NCBI GenBank assembly: GCA_030589835.1
Contig: JAUUZS010000088.1
Coordinates: forward strand, 1 to 10,721
Origin: Cyclobacteriaceae bacterium
GTDB taxonomy: Bacteria > Bacteroidota > Bacteroidia > Cytophagales > Cyclobacteriaceae
DNA length: 10,721 nucleotides
Reading direction: 5' to 3'
The notes beneath the pieces were generated by a model. That model searched no databases and was not told the origin of the DNA. It saw only the letters and a program-made list of their open reading frames with translations. Positions 1 through 6,158 of this stretch are shown here, piece by piece. The position numbers and the translations under genes were made by a program. Within the stretch, counting starts at the first letter, position 1; each line of letters starts with the position of its first letter.

Positions 1-1
1 G

Positions 2-136
2 TACTGGACTGTTGGATTTTTAGATAAGGGAAATCAGGTGAAATATAATCAATTAGACTTTGGAGTATTCGCTAATTCCTTCGTAACTTATGGGGAGAAT
101 CAATCTTATTTTCAACCATTAAATGTTTTATTATGA
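2..136 (+). CDS. 3' end of an unidentified protein (partial)
   Basis: Reading from base 2 gives an open frame of 44 residues (beginning YWTVGFLDKG, ending YFQPLNVLL) closed by TGA at 134-136. The gene enters the window from the left, so its start is missing. The composition (aromatic, Gly, Asn and Gln-rich, alternating hydrophobic residues) looks like a real beta-rich protein tail rather than random translation, but I do not recognise the family. Its stop overlaps the dodecin start codon in an ATGA arrangement, which suggests translational coupling and therefore a shared mRNA. Moderate confidence: the frame is short, and the coupling is the main support. Confidence 0.5.
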   Translation, partial: YWTVGFLDKGNQVKYNQLDFGVFANSFVTYGENQSYFQPLNVLL

Positions 137-336
137 GTGTGTATAAAGTTATCGAAGTAATTGGTACCAGCGCGGAATCCTGGGATGATGCTGCCGTTAA
201 AGCTGTCGAAAGGGCAGGTCAAACCCTAAGTGATCTTCGTATTGCCGAGGTTGTTTCACAAGACCTGAAGGTTGAAGGAGGAAAAGTTACCGCCTTCAGA
301 ACAAAACTAAGCCTGTCCTTTAAGTACAAAGATTAA
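133..336 (+). CDS. Dodecin family protein
   Basis: A 67-residue protein with the whole dodecin fold pattern: first strand YKVIEVIGTS (4-13), helix SWDDAAVKAVERAG (16-29), then two long strands (36-46 and 51-65) ending SFKY. Dodecins form hollow cytoplasmic dodecamers that store or buffer flavins (FMN, riboflavin and relatives) or related cofactors. The usual family length is 65-75 residues, so this is complete. The tryptophan that in archaeal and many bacterial dodecins stacks on the flavin (normally in a RWxEV context on the second strand) is replaced by Ile37 in LRIAEV, so flavin binding is not assured. The ATG start overlaps the preceding gene's TGA. Codon use is similar to the neighbours. 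Confidence 0.9.
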   Translation: MSVYKVIEVIGTSAESWDDAAVKAVERAGQTLSDLRIAEVVSQDLKVEGGKVTAFRTKLSLSFKYKD

Positions 337-344
337 TAGGTGGG

Positions 345-498
345 CTATTTAGTGTCTGTCCACAAAGTCTGCTATCTGCGTTACGCTTGCTCTCAAAATG
401 GTCATTTACGAAATGTAAACTCACATTTTTCGAGCTACGCAAGCCTTGATAGCAAACTTTCTGAACCAGACACTGAGTTTATGGGCAGACTCTATTTA
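345..498. mobile_element. MITE-like inverted-repeat element, unit 1
   Basis: A body of 140 bp (352-491) lies between two copies of CTATTTA (345-351 and 492-498), which look like target duplications. The ends are imperfect terminal inverted repeats: left GTGTCTGTCCACAAA (352-366), right, read on the other strand, AGTCTGCCCATAAA. A further subterminal inverted stretch pairs GTCTGCTATC (367-376) with GATAGCAAAC (449-458). No transposase is encoded; short frames crossing it are fortuitous. It is probably a non-autonomous element mobilised from elsewhere, or a Bacteroidota-type interspersed palindromic repeat. Confidence 0.6.
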
Positions 499-513
499 GT
501 GTCTGTCCATAAA
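478..513. repeat. 13-bp stem-loop at the junction of the two MITE units
   Basis: TTTATGGGCAGAC (478-490) pairs with GTCTGTCCATAAA (501-513), 12 of 13 positions with the remaining one a G-T, around a 10-base loop. It is formed by the right end of unit 1 and the left end of unit 2 and lies between two genes whose 3' ends converge (dodecin + and the permease -). It could therefore serve as a bidirectional terminator as well as being an element junction. Confidence 0.55.
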
Positions 514-619
514 GTGCTTGATTTTTGAAATGTTGAGTTTTTCAGAATGTTTGAGATCAAGCTGCCTACCGCAGGCAGGCGTAACGCAGAGATCGGACAT
601 TATGGACGAACTCTATTTA
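492..619. mobile_element. MITE-like inverted-repeat element, unit 2
   Basis: A second, shorter body (499-612, 114 bp) lies between CTATTTA at 492-498 and CTATTTA at 613-619. Its left 24 bases (492-515) match unit 1's left end (345-368) at 23 of 24 positions. Its right arm (573-612), read on the opposite strand, resembles unit 1's left arm, including the shared CTGCGTTACGC. An inner hairpin CTGCCT-accgc-AGGCAG sits at 564-580. The rightmost CTATTTA supplies the TAA stop codon (617-619) of the minus-strand permease gene. Confidence 0.6.
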
Positions 620-2317
620 TTCATATTTTAAGGAATCCACAGGATTATTATTTGCTGCTTTGATTGATTGATAAGATACGGATAGCAAGGCGATAATAGC
701 CACAAGGATTCCTCCAATAATAAAGACCAAAAACCCAATATCTACTTTGAAGGCAAAGTTCGCGAGCCACCACGTAATGATGAAATATGAAGCCGGTGCT
801 GCCAGTACAAATGATACAGCAATCAATTTCAGGTATTCTGTTGACAGAAGTCCAACGATGCTAAAGGAGGAGGCGCCCAAGGATTTCCGAATGCCAATTT
901 CTTTTGAGCGCTGTTCTGCCGTAAAAGTGGCCAGGCCTAATAGACCCATACAGGCCACTAGAATTGCCAACACCGTAAATATGGATATGATCGTCCCTAT
1001 TTGTTGATCTTTGCGATACAGTGCATCAAAATCAGCATCAACAAACGAAAAGTCAAAGGTCGATTCAGCGGTCATGCTTTTCCAGGCATTTTCAATAGCT
1101 GAGATTTTTTGCTGGTAATCACCGGGGCTAAGGCGCACCAGTAAAAGATTTCCTTCGGTGCCGGGAAACATGATCAATGGCATAATCTCCTTTTTTAATG
1201 TCTGAAAATTGAAATCTTTTACTACCCCTATTATATCACGCCTATCTGAATTTCCTTCTCCTTGTAATGTTTGTATCTTTTCTCCTACCGCCTGGTCCCA
1301 CGCCATCTTTTTTGCGGCCGCTTCATTGATAACCACCGCATTGGAATCAGATGGGATATCTTTTGAGAAAAATCTTCCTGCGACCAACTCCATCTCCATG
1401 GTGCTCAACAGGTCATCATCTACATAGCAATAGTTCATTCCTATTTCACTATCGGTGCCATCCATTGGTTTAAAAATGTCTGAATAGAAGACATTAGGTG
1501 GCACCGCACTGGAAATGCTTACATCTTTAATCTCGGTTATATTTTTTAGAATTTCTTTGAAGGTACCTTTATTATATCCCAGAGCATTCGCATTATTTAC
1601 AACGAGTACGTTTTCTTTATTAAAACCAAGATCTCTTTGTTCCAGATGATTAAGCTGCTTATAAATTAACAAGGTACTTATGATCAATATAATGGATACA
1701 GCGAATTGGAAAACAACAAGTCCCTTTCGGATTCCTCCACTTTTTAATCCGGACTTTAGCTTTCTGCGTAGCACCTCCGTTGGCTTAAAGGCTGTTAAAT
1801 AAAAGGCCGGATAGCTTCCTGCCAGGAATCCCACGACTAAAATTAGAAAGAGTAGTGCCGCTATATATTTCCAGTTTAGTAAGGTAGCTATAGATAGTTC
1901 CTTGCCGGCGATCATATTAAAGCCGGGGAGCGCAAGGCTTATGATGATGTAGGCAAAAAGCATGGATAAAAAAGTGAAAAATAATGATTCATTCAGAAAT
2001 TGAAGCATCAGTCGTTTTCTTGATGCGCCGAGCGCTTTTCGCACGCATACTTCTTTTGCACGATCAGAAAAGCGAGCGGTAGAAAGGTTCATAAAGTTGA
2101 TGCAGGCAATAAAAATGATGAAGATCGCAATTGCGGCAAGGATGTAAATGGTACCGATACTTCCTCTTGGCTCTATCGTGTCGTCCACGGTCGAAAATAT
2201 ATGGATCCGCTTTAGAGGCTCGAGTACATAATCATACATTCCTCCTTTTTTAATAAATTCATCAAATGAAACCCCCAGGTAGGCCTGAATAAGTGGGGCA
2301 ATATTTTTTTGTACCAT
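617..2317 (-). CDS. C-terminal fragment of the FtsX-like ABC permease
   Basis: This 566-residue frame opens with ATG at 2317, ten codons after the TAG, but that methionine is an ordinary internal residue (KKFPAMVQKN), so independent initiation is doubtful. It carries membrane segments 2-8 of the full protein at about 296-318, 354-372, 391-413, 440-462, 681-705, 739-760 and 770-791. The second periplasmic domain lies between 463 and 680. The two FtsX cytoplasmic signatures are clear: KEVCVRKALGAS (330-341) and KEIGIRKSLGAS (714-725), showing the internal duplication. The end NNNPVDSLKYE is the family's usual C-terminus. Confidence 0.8.
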   Translation of the reverse strand: MVQKNIAPLIQAYLGVSFDEFIKKGGMYDYVLEPLKRIHIFSTVDDTIEPRGSIGTIYILAAIAIFIIFIACINFMNLSTARFSDRAKEVCVRKALGASRKRLMLQFLNESLFFTFLSMLFAYIIISLALPGFNMIAGKELSIATLLNWKYIAALLFLILVVGFLAGSYPAFYLTAFKPTEVLRRKLKSGLKSGGIRKGLVVFQFAVSIILIISTLLIYKQLNHLEQRDLGFNKENVLVVNNANALGYNKGTFKEILKNITEIKDVSISSAVPPNVFYSDIFKPMDGTDSEIGMNYCYVDDDLLSTMEMELVAGRFFSKDIPSDSNAVVINEAAAKKMAWDQAVGEKIQTLQGEGNSDRRDIIGVVKDFNFQTLKKEIMPLIMFPGTEGNLLLVRLSPGDYQQKISAIENAWKSMTAESTFDFSFVDADFDALYRKDQQIGTIISIFTVLAILVACMGLLGLATFTAEQRSKEIGIRKSLGASSFSIVGLLSTEYLKLIAVSFVLAAPASYFIITWWLANFAFKVDIGFLVFIIGGILVAIIALLSVSYQSIKAANNNPVDSLKYE

Positions 2318-2344
2318 AGCCGGGAACTTCTTCTGAACCTGGAT

Positions 2345-3043
2345 CTAGTCCGCCTCTTTGTTCAACTTCACGTAACTCAATAAAACGTTATTTGCCCAAT
2401 CGGTTCTTTTGCTGAGCTCCCACGATTCCATGGACAATATAATATTAAAGCGGAAGTGAGAGTTAGCAGGTGGATTCTCTGCAATGCCTGTGACAATACA
2501 AGCCAGGTTGTCTGTGCCGTATCGAATGATTTTACCAATCGGGGGAGTGCTAGTTCTGCTTGGGTAACCAAACAATTTCATTGCTGAAGCTTCTGTCAAC
2601 ACTACACTGTTGGGTTCTTTTAATGCTGTCTTGATGTCACCTTGTACTAATTTAAAGCTAAAAAAGTCAAAGAAATTTGAATCGGCCAGTAATACTTTCT
2701 TTTCTGTGTAGGAATCTTCTTCATGAGTGATGTTGATGTCATTTTGAAAGGCGATCCTGCAAGCTGCTTCAACCTCCGGAATTTCATTGACAAAACCTGC
2801 AGCTACAGGTGCGCCGGTGTAGGCAACATCCATATACTGCTCCGAAAGTTTGGCGTGCAGGTTTACACGATACATCGTATCGATGTCCTTATGAAATCGG
2901 TCGTAGCTAAACTCATCTACGATATATAATACGATTAATAAACTTGTAGCCAAGCCAATCGTTAATCCTGCAATATTGATAAACGCATAGAATTTTTGTC
3001 GGTGTATATTACGAAGGGCGATTTTGAAGTAATTTTTTACCAT
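2345..3043 (-). CDS. N-terminal fragment of the FtsX-like ABC permease
   Basis: A 232-residue piece ending at the premature TAG. It holds the cytoplasmic start MVKNYFKIALRN, membrane segment 1 (about residues 21-42, FINIAGLTIGLATSLLIVLY), the family motif DEFSYDRFH (43-51), and the first MacB-type periplasmic domain (roughly 52-232, with LADSNFFDFFSFKL and NSVVLTEASAMKLFG). Alone it would be a single-span protein with a periplasmic domain and could not form a transport pathway. Confidence 0.75.
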   Translation of the reverse strand: MVKNYFKIALRNIHRQKFYAFINIAGLTIGLATSLLIVLYIVDEFSYDRFHKDIDTMYRVNLHAKLSEQYMDVAYTGAPVAAGFVNEIPEVEAACRIAFQNDINITHEEDSYTEKKVLLADSNFFDFFSFKLVQGDIKTALKEPNSVVLTEASAMKLFGYPSRTSTPPIGKIIRYGTDNLACIVTGIAENPPANSHFRFNIILSMESWELSKRTDWANNVLLSYVKLNKEAD

Positions 3044-3544
3044 GATAAATACATTGATTGGGTGTGGTCTATTTGATTGCAATAATCAGATTTCAGTTAC
3101 ACTTGACAGGCCGAATTAAGAAAAGATTATTTTTTTGGTAGGTGAGCGTGTTTGAACGGCAATTAGTTTATTTCAGGGGGGTAGGTGCTTCTGTCACACG
3201 CCGTAGCAGATCCACTGACAGCCGCAGGTGGGTTTGATGAAACCATTTTTGTAAGAATGCAAGGCCGAAGTCAGGAGTTGCCAGCATGCCCGCAAGTCAG
3301 GGAAGGGAGCAAAAATGAATAGCTCAGTACTTGTGACGGTTTCTTTTATCGGACTATTAACCTGCAAAATTCATCAATAATTAGCGATTCTGGAAACAAC
3401 TAGGTGATTGATAGAAAGTTAAGGTTAATTTGTAGCAATTGGAATGCCCCACATTTGGGTGTTAAAAAATTTGATAAATGAAAATCAACTATTTGTCATT
3501 CAGTACTTTGTAAATTTCTATAATTATCTCCCGGATTATCCGGG
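3044..3544. other. Non-coding spacer with a GC-richer block at about 3175-3320
   Basis: I find no protein gene here. The flanks are AT-rich, but 3175-3320 is visibly richer in G and C. It contains an inverted pair CTGTCA (3191-3196) / TGACAG (3216-3221), and a small + strand hairpin GGTTT-GATG-AAACC (3231-3244) followed by ATTTTT, which looks terminator-like. On the minus strand about 45 codons read through a Cys/Trp-rich peptide (RACWQLLTSALHSYKNGF then KPTCGCQWICYGV) before a TGA, with no credible start. It may be a dispersed repeat, a decayed gene or a structured RNA; I cannot decide which. Confidence 0.35.
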
Positions 3545-3548
3545 TTAA
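3521..3548 (-). terminator. Hairpin directly after the DUF5706 gene
   Basis: CCCGG-ATTAT-CCGGG (3530-3544) is a perfect 5-bp stem (7 with the A-T pairs extending into the loop) immediately downstream of the minus-strand TAA at 3545-3547. It lacks a strong U tract (AGATAATTAT follows on the minus strand), as is common for Bacteroidota 3' hairpins. The flanks TAATTAT and GGTTAA are the same as those of the hairpin after the DUF1080 gene at 7472-7499, while the stem differs by compensatory changes. Confidence 0.6.
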
Positions 3549-4123
3549 GTCAGCAACCACAAAAACAGGAAGGAGAGGACGCTGGTGATGAATCCAACCA
3601 TAAAAATGAGGTAGGCTACGCGCAATAGTTTATATTTCCGATGTAGCACCCTGGCTTGGTTGTGTATGTCAATAATCATGTGCTGGTAAATATCAGGGGA
3701 GGAGTCCAGCAAAGTTTCCATTTCCCGGATGTAATCTTCATTTTTCATGTCCCAGATATTTTCAAAGAAAAGTAAGCTGGTTTTTTCAGGCTCTTGAGTA
3801 TCGTTTTTATTCGCCTTAATTAATCGCGGCATAGCGGCCAGGATTGCAAATATTGCAGTGAGGAGTGAGGCGACCATAATCAATACCACGGGCACAATAA
3901 GGATCATTCCTCCATTCATGCTTTCAGTAGAAAATATCATCTTTGAACTTATGATTCCCATAAGAATGGTAATAATCATGGCGTTAATGCCCATAATCAT
4001 ATTGGCCTTATTGTCGGCAATACGTATCAGGTTGATTTGGGTGCGGTATGTCACCCGGAATAAAGTCTGTCTTCCCTGTTTTGAAGGTTTTTTGACCTTG
4101 ATTTCGTCTGTTGGGTCTTGCAT
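3545..4123 (-). CDS. DUF5706 / PycTM-family membrane protein
   Basis: A 192-residue protein. After a basic N-terminus it has the conserved amphipathic segment QINLIRIADNKANMIMGIN (29-47), the hallmark of DUF5706 (PF18967, also named the Pycsar effector domain). This leads into membrane segments at about 48-63 and 73-97, a charged cytoplasmic region (100-160) with an acidic helix, and a third membrane segment at about 166-190. Family members linked to a PycC pyrimidine cyclase bind cCMP or cUMP and damage the inner membrane during phage infection; many other Bacteroidota copies are fused to an HD phosphohydrolase. Here neither a cyclase nor an HD domain is present. I chose ATG 4123 (MQDPTDE) over TTG 4135. 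Family call is firm, the role is unknown. Confidence 0.8.
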   Translation of the reverse strand: MQDPTDEIKVKKPSKQGRQTLFRVTYRTQINLIRIADNKANMIMGINAMIITILMGIISSKMIFSTESMNGGMILIVPVVLIMVASLLTAIFAILAAMPRLIKANKNDTQEPEKTSLLFFENIWDMKNEDYIREMETLLDSSPDIYQHMIIDIHNQARVLHRKYKLLRVAYLIFMVGFITSVLSFLFLWLLT

Positions 4124-4283
4124 AGAGGTAAACAATTAAAAAGGCATTTGTGTCAATAGTTCAATGTAATAATTTGATGGGGATTGAGGAAACTTTTTAA
4201 AAGAAATCATCGGATCAATTCGATTTTAGTGCATCGTGGTTTATACAATTGAAGTTGTGGCATTTTATGCTTTGCCGATTCAC

Positions 4284-4302
4284 TTCCAATGAATTATTGG
4301 AA
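4284..4302. repeat. 7-bp stem-loop
   Basis: TTCCAAT (4284-4290) pairs perfectly with ATTGGAA (4296-4302) around GAATT. It lies about 160 bp upstream of the DUF5706 start; the function is unknown (possible operator or RNA hairpin). Confidence 0.35.
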
Positions 4303-4382
4303 TCCCTTTAGGCTGTATTGCGGCTTGCCCTTCAAATGATCCTCAATAGAGCAATATCAGACACTTAAGAAAGTAAACTAAG

Positions 4383-4402
4383 CAATCCCGAAAACGGGAT
4401 TG
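4383..4402 (-). terminator. Probable terminator of the CotH-like gene
   Basis: CAATCCCG-AAAA-CGGGATTG is a perfect 8-bp stem with a 4-base loop, about 130 bp past the minus-strand stop at 4532-4534. It is the strongest hairpin in this spacer. On the + strand it is followed by GTTTTG, on the minus strand by CTTAGTTTACTTTC, so it could act in either direction; the only converging transcript visible is on the minus strand. Confidence 0.55.
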
Positions 4403-4531
4403 GTTTTGATGTAATATCATGATGAATAGATATTGAACAAAAGAACTGTGACTGTCTTTCGGAACGTTCAATTATAATTCTAATTTTTTCATTCAAATGT
4501 TCGAATGTTCTTAATTCATTTTAAATCAGCA

Positions 4532-5731
4532 TCAGTTATGATTCAATCCCTTGATAATCACATTCCCGGTACCGGATTTATCACATGGATAACCAAATTC
4601 CGCTTTAGCCTTTTTTGGATCGTTAATGGTCTCGTAAAACTGGTCAAGAAACTTAAGGGTTTGCCTACGGTAGCTATCCGTTAATAAGGTGTTGCCCGTA
4701 TATACTTCATATATTTCATTTTTTAGCTCGTTGAAGGTTTCAAATACAGTTGTTAATGGACTTAAATCCGACATACAATAGCCTCTGTACCTTCTTTCCT
4801 GGGTAGAGATCAATTTAAGTTCCTGTGCAGGACGTGCATAGGGCGCTCTCACAATTCCGGCATGATCAAAATCATATGGTACTGTAGTGGTTATTTTTTC
4901 GGAGTCACCAATGATCAGCTTAATGTTTTGCTGGTATTCAACTGACCAGTCTGTATTTCCGATCATGTATTGAAAAACGGCCATTTTCAAAAAGGCTTCT
5001 TTTTGTGTATTCTGCGGACTTAATTTATTTTTGGCCACCGACTTTGACTTGTTTCGTTTTGCCATCTGCTTTTCTTCTTCAAGCAGAATGGCAAAGGAAG
5101 GATCGGAGCTTTTGTTTTTTACGGTATCCTCATAAATCACTTTCACCAACCTGGCCCTAAAACTCGCTGGCGTAATAAGGCTATACAACTTATAAACCAG
5201 ATATTCATGGATGACAAATTGATCTCCCCGGCAAGAAGTCACTAATTTTGTCTTATCCTGGCCCCGAAAAATGGAAGCCTTTGGTACGGCTGATTTCTTG
5301 AAGTTAACAAAGAGCGGTGGATACTTGCACCCTGCCAAACTCTTACGAAAATTCCCCCGGGCTTTAATTTTAAGCGGGATGTCAAATACAGTATTATCTT
5401 CCTGATAATGCAAAATCGCCTTGTGGTATTGAGGGTCATCTCCACGGTCTTTGAAAACCGTCTTCATGTCACCTCTTAACGTTAGCTCCAATATTTCATC
5501 GGAATCAAAAAGCGTTGATTTTTGGCCGTGTGCAAAGCTCAATAAAAAGAAACATGCCAGGAACAGCAATATGTGCTTTTTTCCACCTGATAAAAATGAA
5601 GTGTAGTTTGCATCAACTATGTTATCCGGCTTGCGTGATTGAACATGGATTTGCTGAAGCCCGGACAGCCTAATTGCCTTTGCTTTGCCAGGGTCATCAT
5701 TAAAACAATGTGGTTGTTGGTTAAGGATCAT
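4532..5731 (-). CDS. Exported CotH-kinase-like protein (start uncertain)
   Basis: The coding signal begins with a signal-peptide-like stretch, KKHILLFLACFFLLSFAHGQ (codons 5581-5522), followed by a conserved Bacteroidota family: FDSDEILELTLRGD, RGDDPQYH, IPLKIKARGNFR, GQDKTKLVTSCRGD, EYLVYKLYSLITPASFRARL. Near the C-terminus, GNTDW with QNIKL and PYDFDHAG (258-262, 268-272, 285-292 from this start) resemble the catalytic loop and metal-binding DxD of the CotH atypical kinase family. An outer-layer or periplasmic kinase-like role is inferred only. The start is a problem: no ATG, GTG or good SD lies just before the signal peptide. In-frame ATGs at 5731 and 5857 would add an unlikely hydrophilic leader; TTG 5569 gives a leader with no basic residues. 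A one-base loss in the A6 run at 5577-5582 would explain it. The TGA stop is at 4532-4534. Confidence 0.6.
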   Translation of the reverse strand: MILNQQPHCFNDDPGKAKAIRLSGLQQIHVQSRKPDNIVDANYTSFLSGGKKHILLFLACFFLLSFAHGQKSTLFDSDEILELTLRGDMKTVFKDRGDDPQYHKAILHYQEDNTVFDIPLKIKARGNFRKSLAGCKYPPLFVNFKKSAVPKASIFRGQDKTKLVTSCRGDQFVIHEYLVYKLYSLITPASFRARLVKVIYEDTVKNKSSDPSFAILLEEEKQMAKRNKSKSVAKNKLSPQNTQKEAFLKMAVFQYMIGNTDWSVEYQQNIKLIIGDSEKITTTVPYDFDHAGIVRAPYARPAQELKLISTQERRYRGYCMSDLSPLTTVFETFNELKNEIYEVYTGNTLLTDSYRRQTLKFLDQFYETINDPKKAKAEFGYPCDKSGTGNVIIKGLNHN

Positions 5732-5960
5732 CGTAACTTTTGTTTTATACTTCAAAGCGTTATTAAAACCATTATGGCATAATACGAAAGATAGTGTTTT
5801 ATCAGAATAGATACAATTAATGGGAGAATCCTTGCCTTGGTGGGCTTGCGTGTCCATAGAAATGATAGATGAGTAAAATTGGATAAAAACTATAATCCTT
5901 TTCAAGAGATATTTTAGTTATTGGTTCGTGCATCTTTAAGTTTTCATCAGGTTTTAAAAA

Positions 5961-5968
5961 TACATTTG
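5961..5968 (+). promoter_or_regulatory. Possible Bacteroidota -7 promoter element
   Basis: TACATTTG is a perfect match to the Bacteroidota -7 consensus TAnnTTTG and points toward the metallophosphoesterase about 190 bp downstream. The expected TTG at -33 is not present (TTTTC lies near that position), so this is weak. Confidence 0.3.
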
Positions 5969-6158
5969 CAATCATGGTATTTTACAGTAACTGACTTGGT
6001 ATTGAGATTAAGCCGGTAAGCTTCGCCAATTCCTATCGACATCAAACGTGGTTGCTATTTCATGCAAGAAAATAGTGAGGGTTTGAGTGAAATATGCTCC
6101 GGGTTTTTTAAGGGACAATGCACCAAGCTCTTTTTTTAGAATATACTTTTAGAATAAT

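Larger units (their letters stand above)
617..3043 (-). pseudogene. FtsX/MacB-type ABC transporter permease gene with in-frame TAG at codon 233
   Basis: One reading frame of 809 codons runs from ATG at 3043 to TAA at 617-619, interrupted only by TAG at 2345-2347. The sequence across the stop (LNKEAD, stop, IQVQKKFPAM) reads smoothly in the same frame. The full length of about 808 residues matches the usual 780-820 of the duplicated Bacteroidota FtsX-like permeases. These inner-membrane proteins (MacB periplasmic core domain plus FtsX domain, twice) pair with a separate ATPase and typically export peptides, antibiotics or lipoproteins; no ATPase is in the window. I chose ATG 3043 (MVKNYFKIALRN, the family's typical start) over an upstream TTG at 3082. 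Unless the amber codon is suppressed, the product is lost or made as two fragments. Confidence 0.85.
4124..4531. other. Intergenic region between the CotH-like and DUF5706 genes
   Basis: AT-rich and without a protein gene on either strand that I can support. It holds a terminator-like hairpin (4383-4402) and a second stem TTCCAAT-GAATT-ATTGGAA (4284-4302). The hairpin after the CotH-like gene and the 408-bp distance argue that the two minus-strand genes are separate transcription units, so the DUF5706 promoter should lie in this stretch; I do not see a clear match to the Bacteroidota promoter consensus. Confidence 0.5.

Noticed and set aside
340..528. Short + strand open frame after dodecin
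   Set aside because: It lies across the two inverted-repeat units and contains the repeated translation YLVSVHKV twice; it is a product of the repeats, not a gene.
3180..3320. Cobalamin riboswitch or SRP RNA suggested by CCACTG, GAAGTCAGGAG and GGGAAGG words
   Set aside because: The words are in the wrong order for a cobalamin riboswitch, no + strand gene follows, and the SRP tetraloop region does not match.
3545..5731. A complete Pycsar or other cyclic-nucleotide defence system
   Set aside because: No nucleotide cyclase, CD-NTase or other defence gene is present; the neighbour is an exported CotH-kinase-like protein, and a terminator separates the two.
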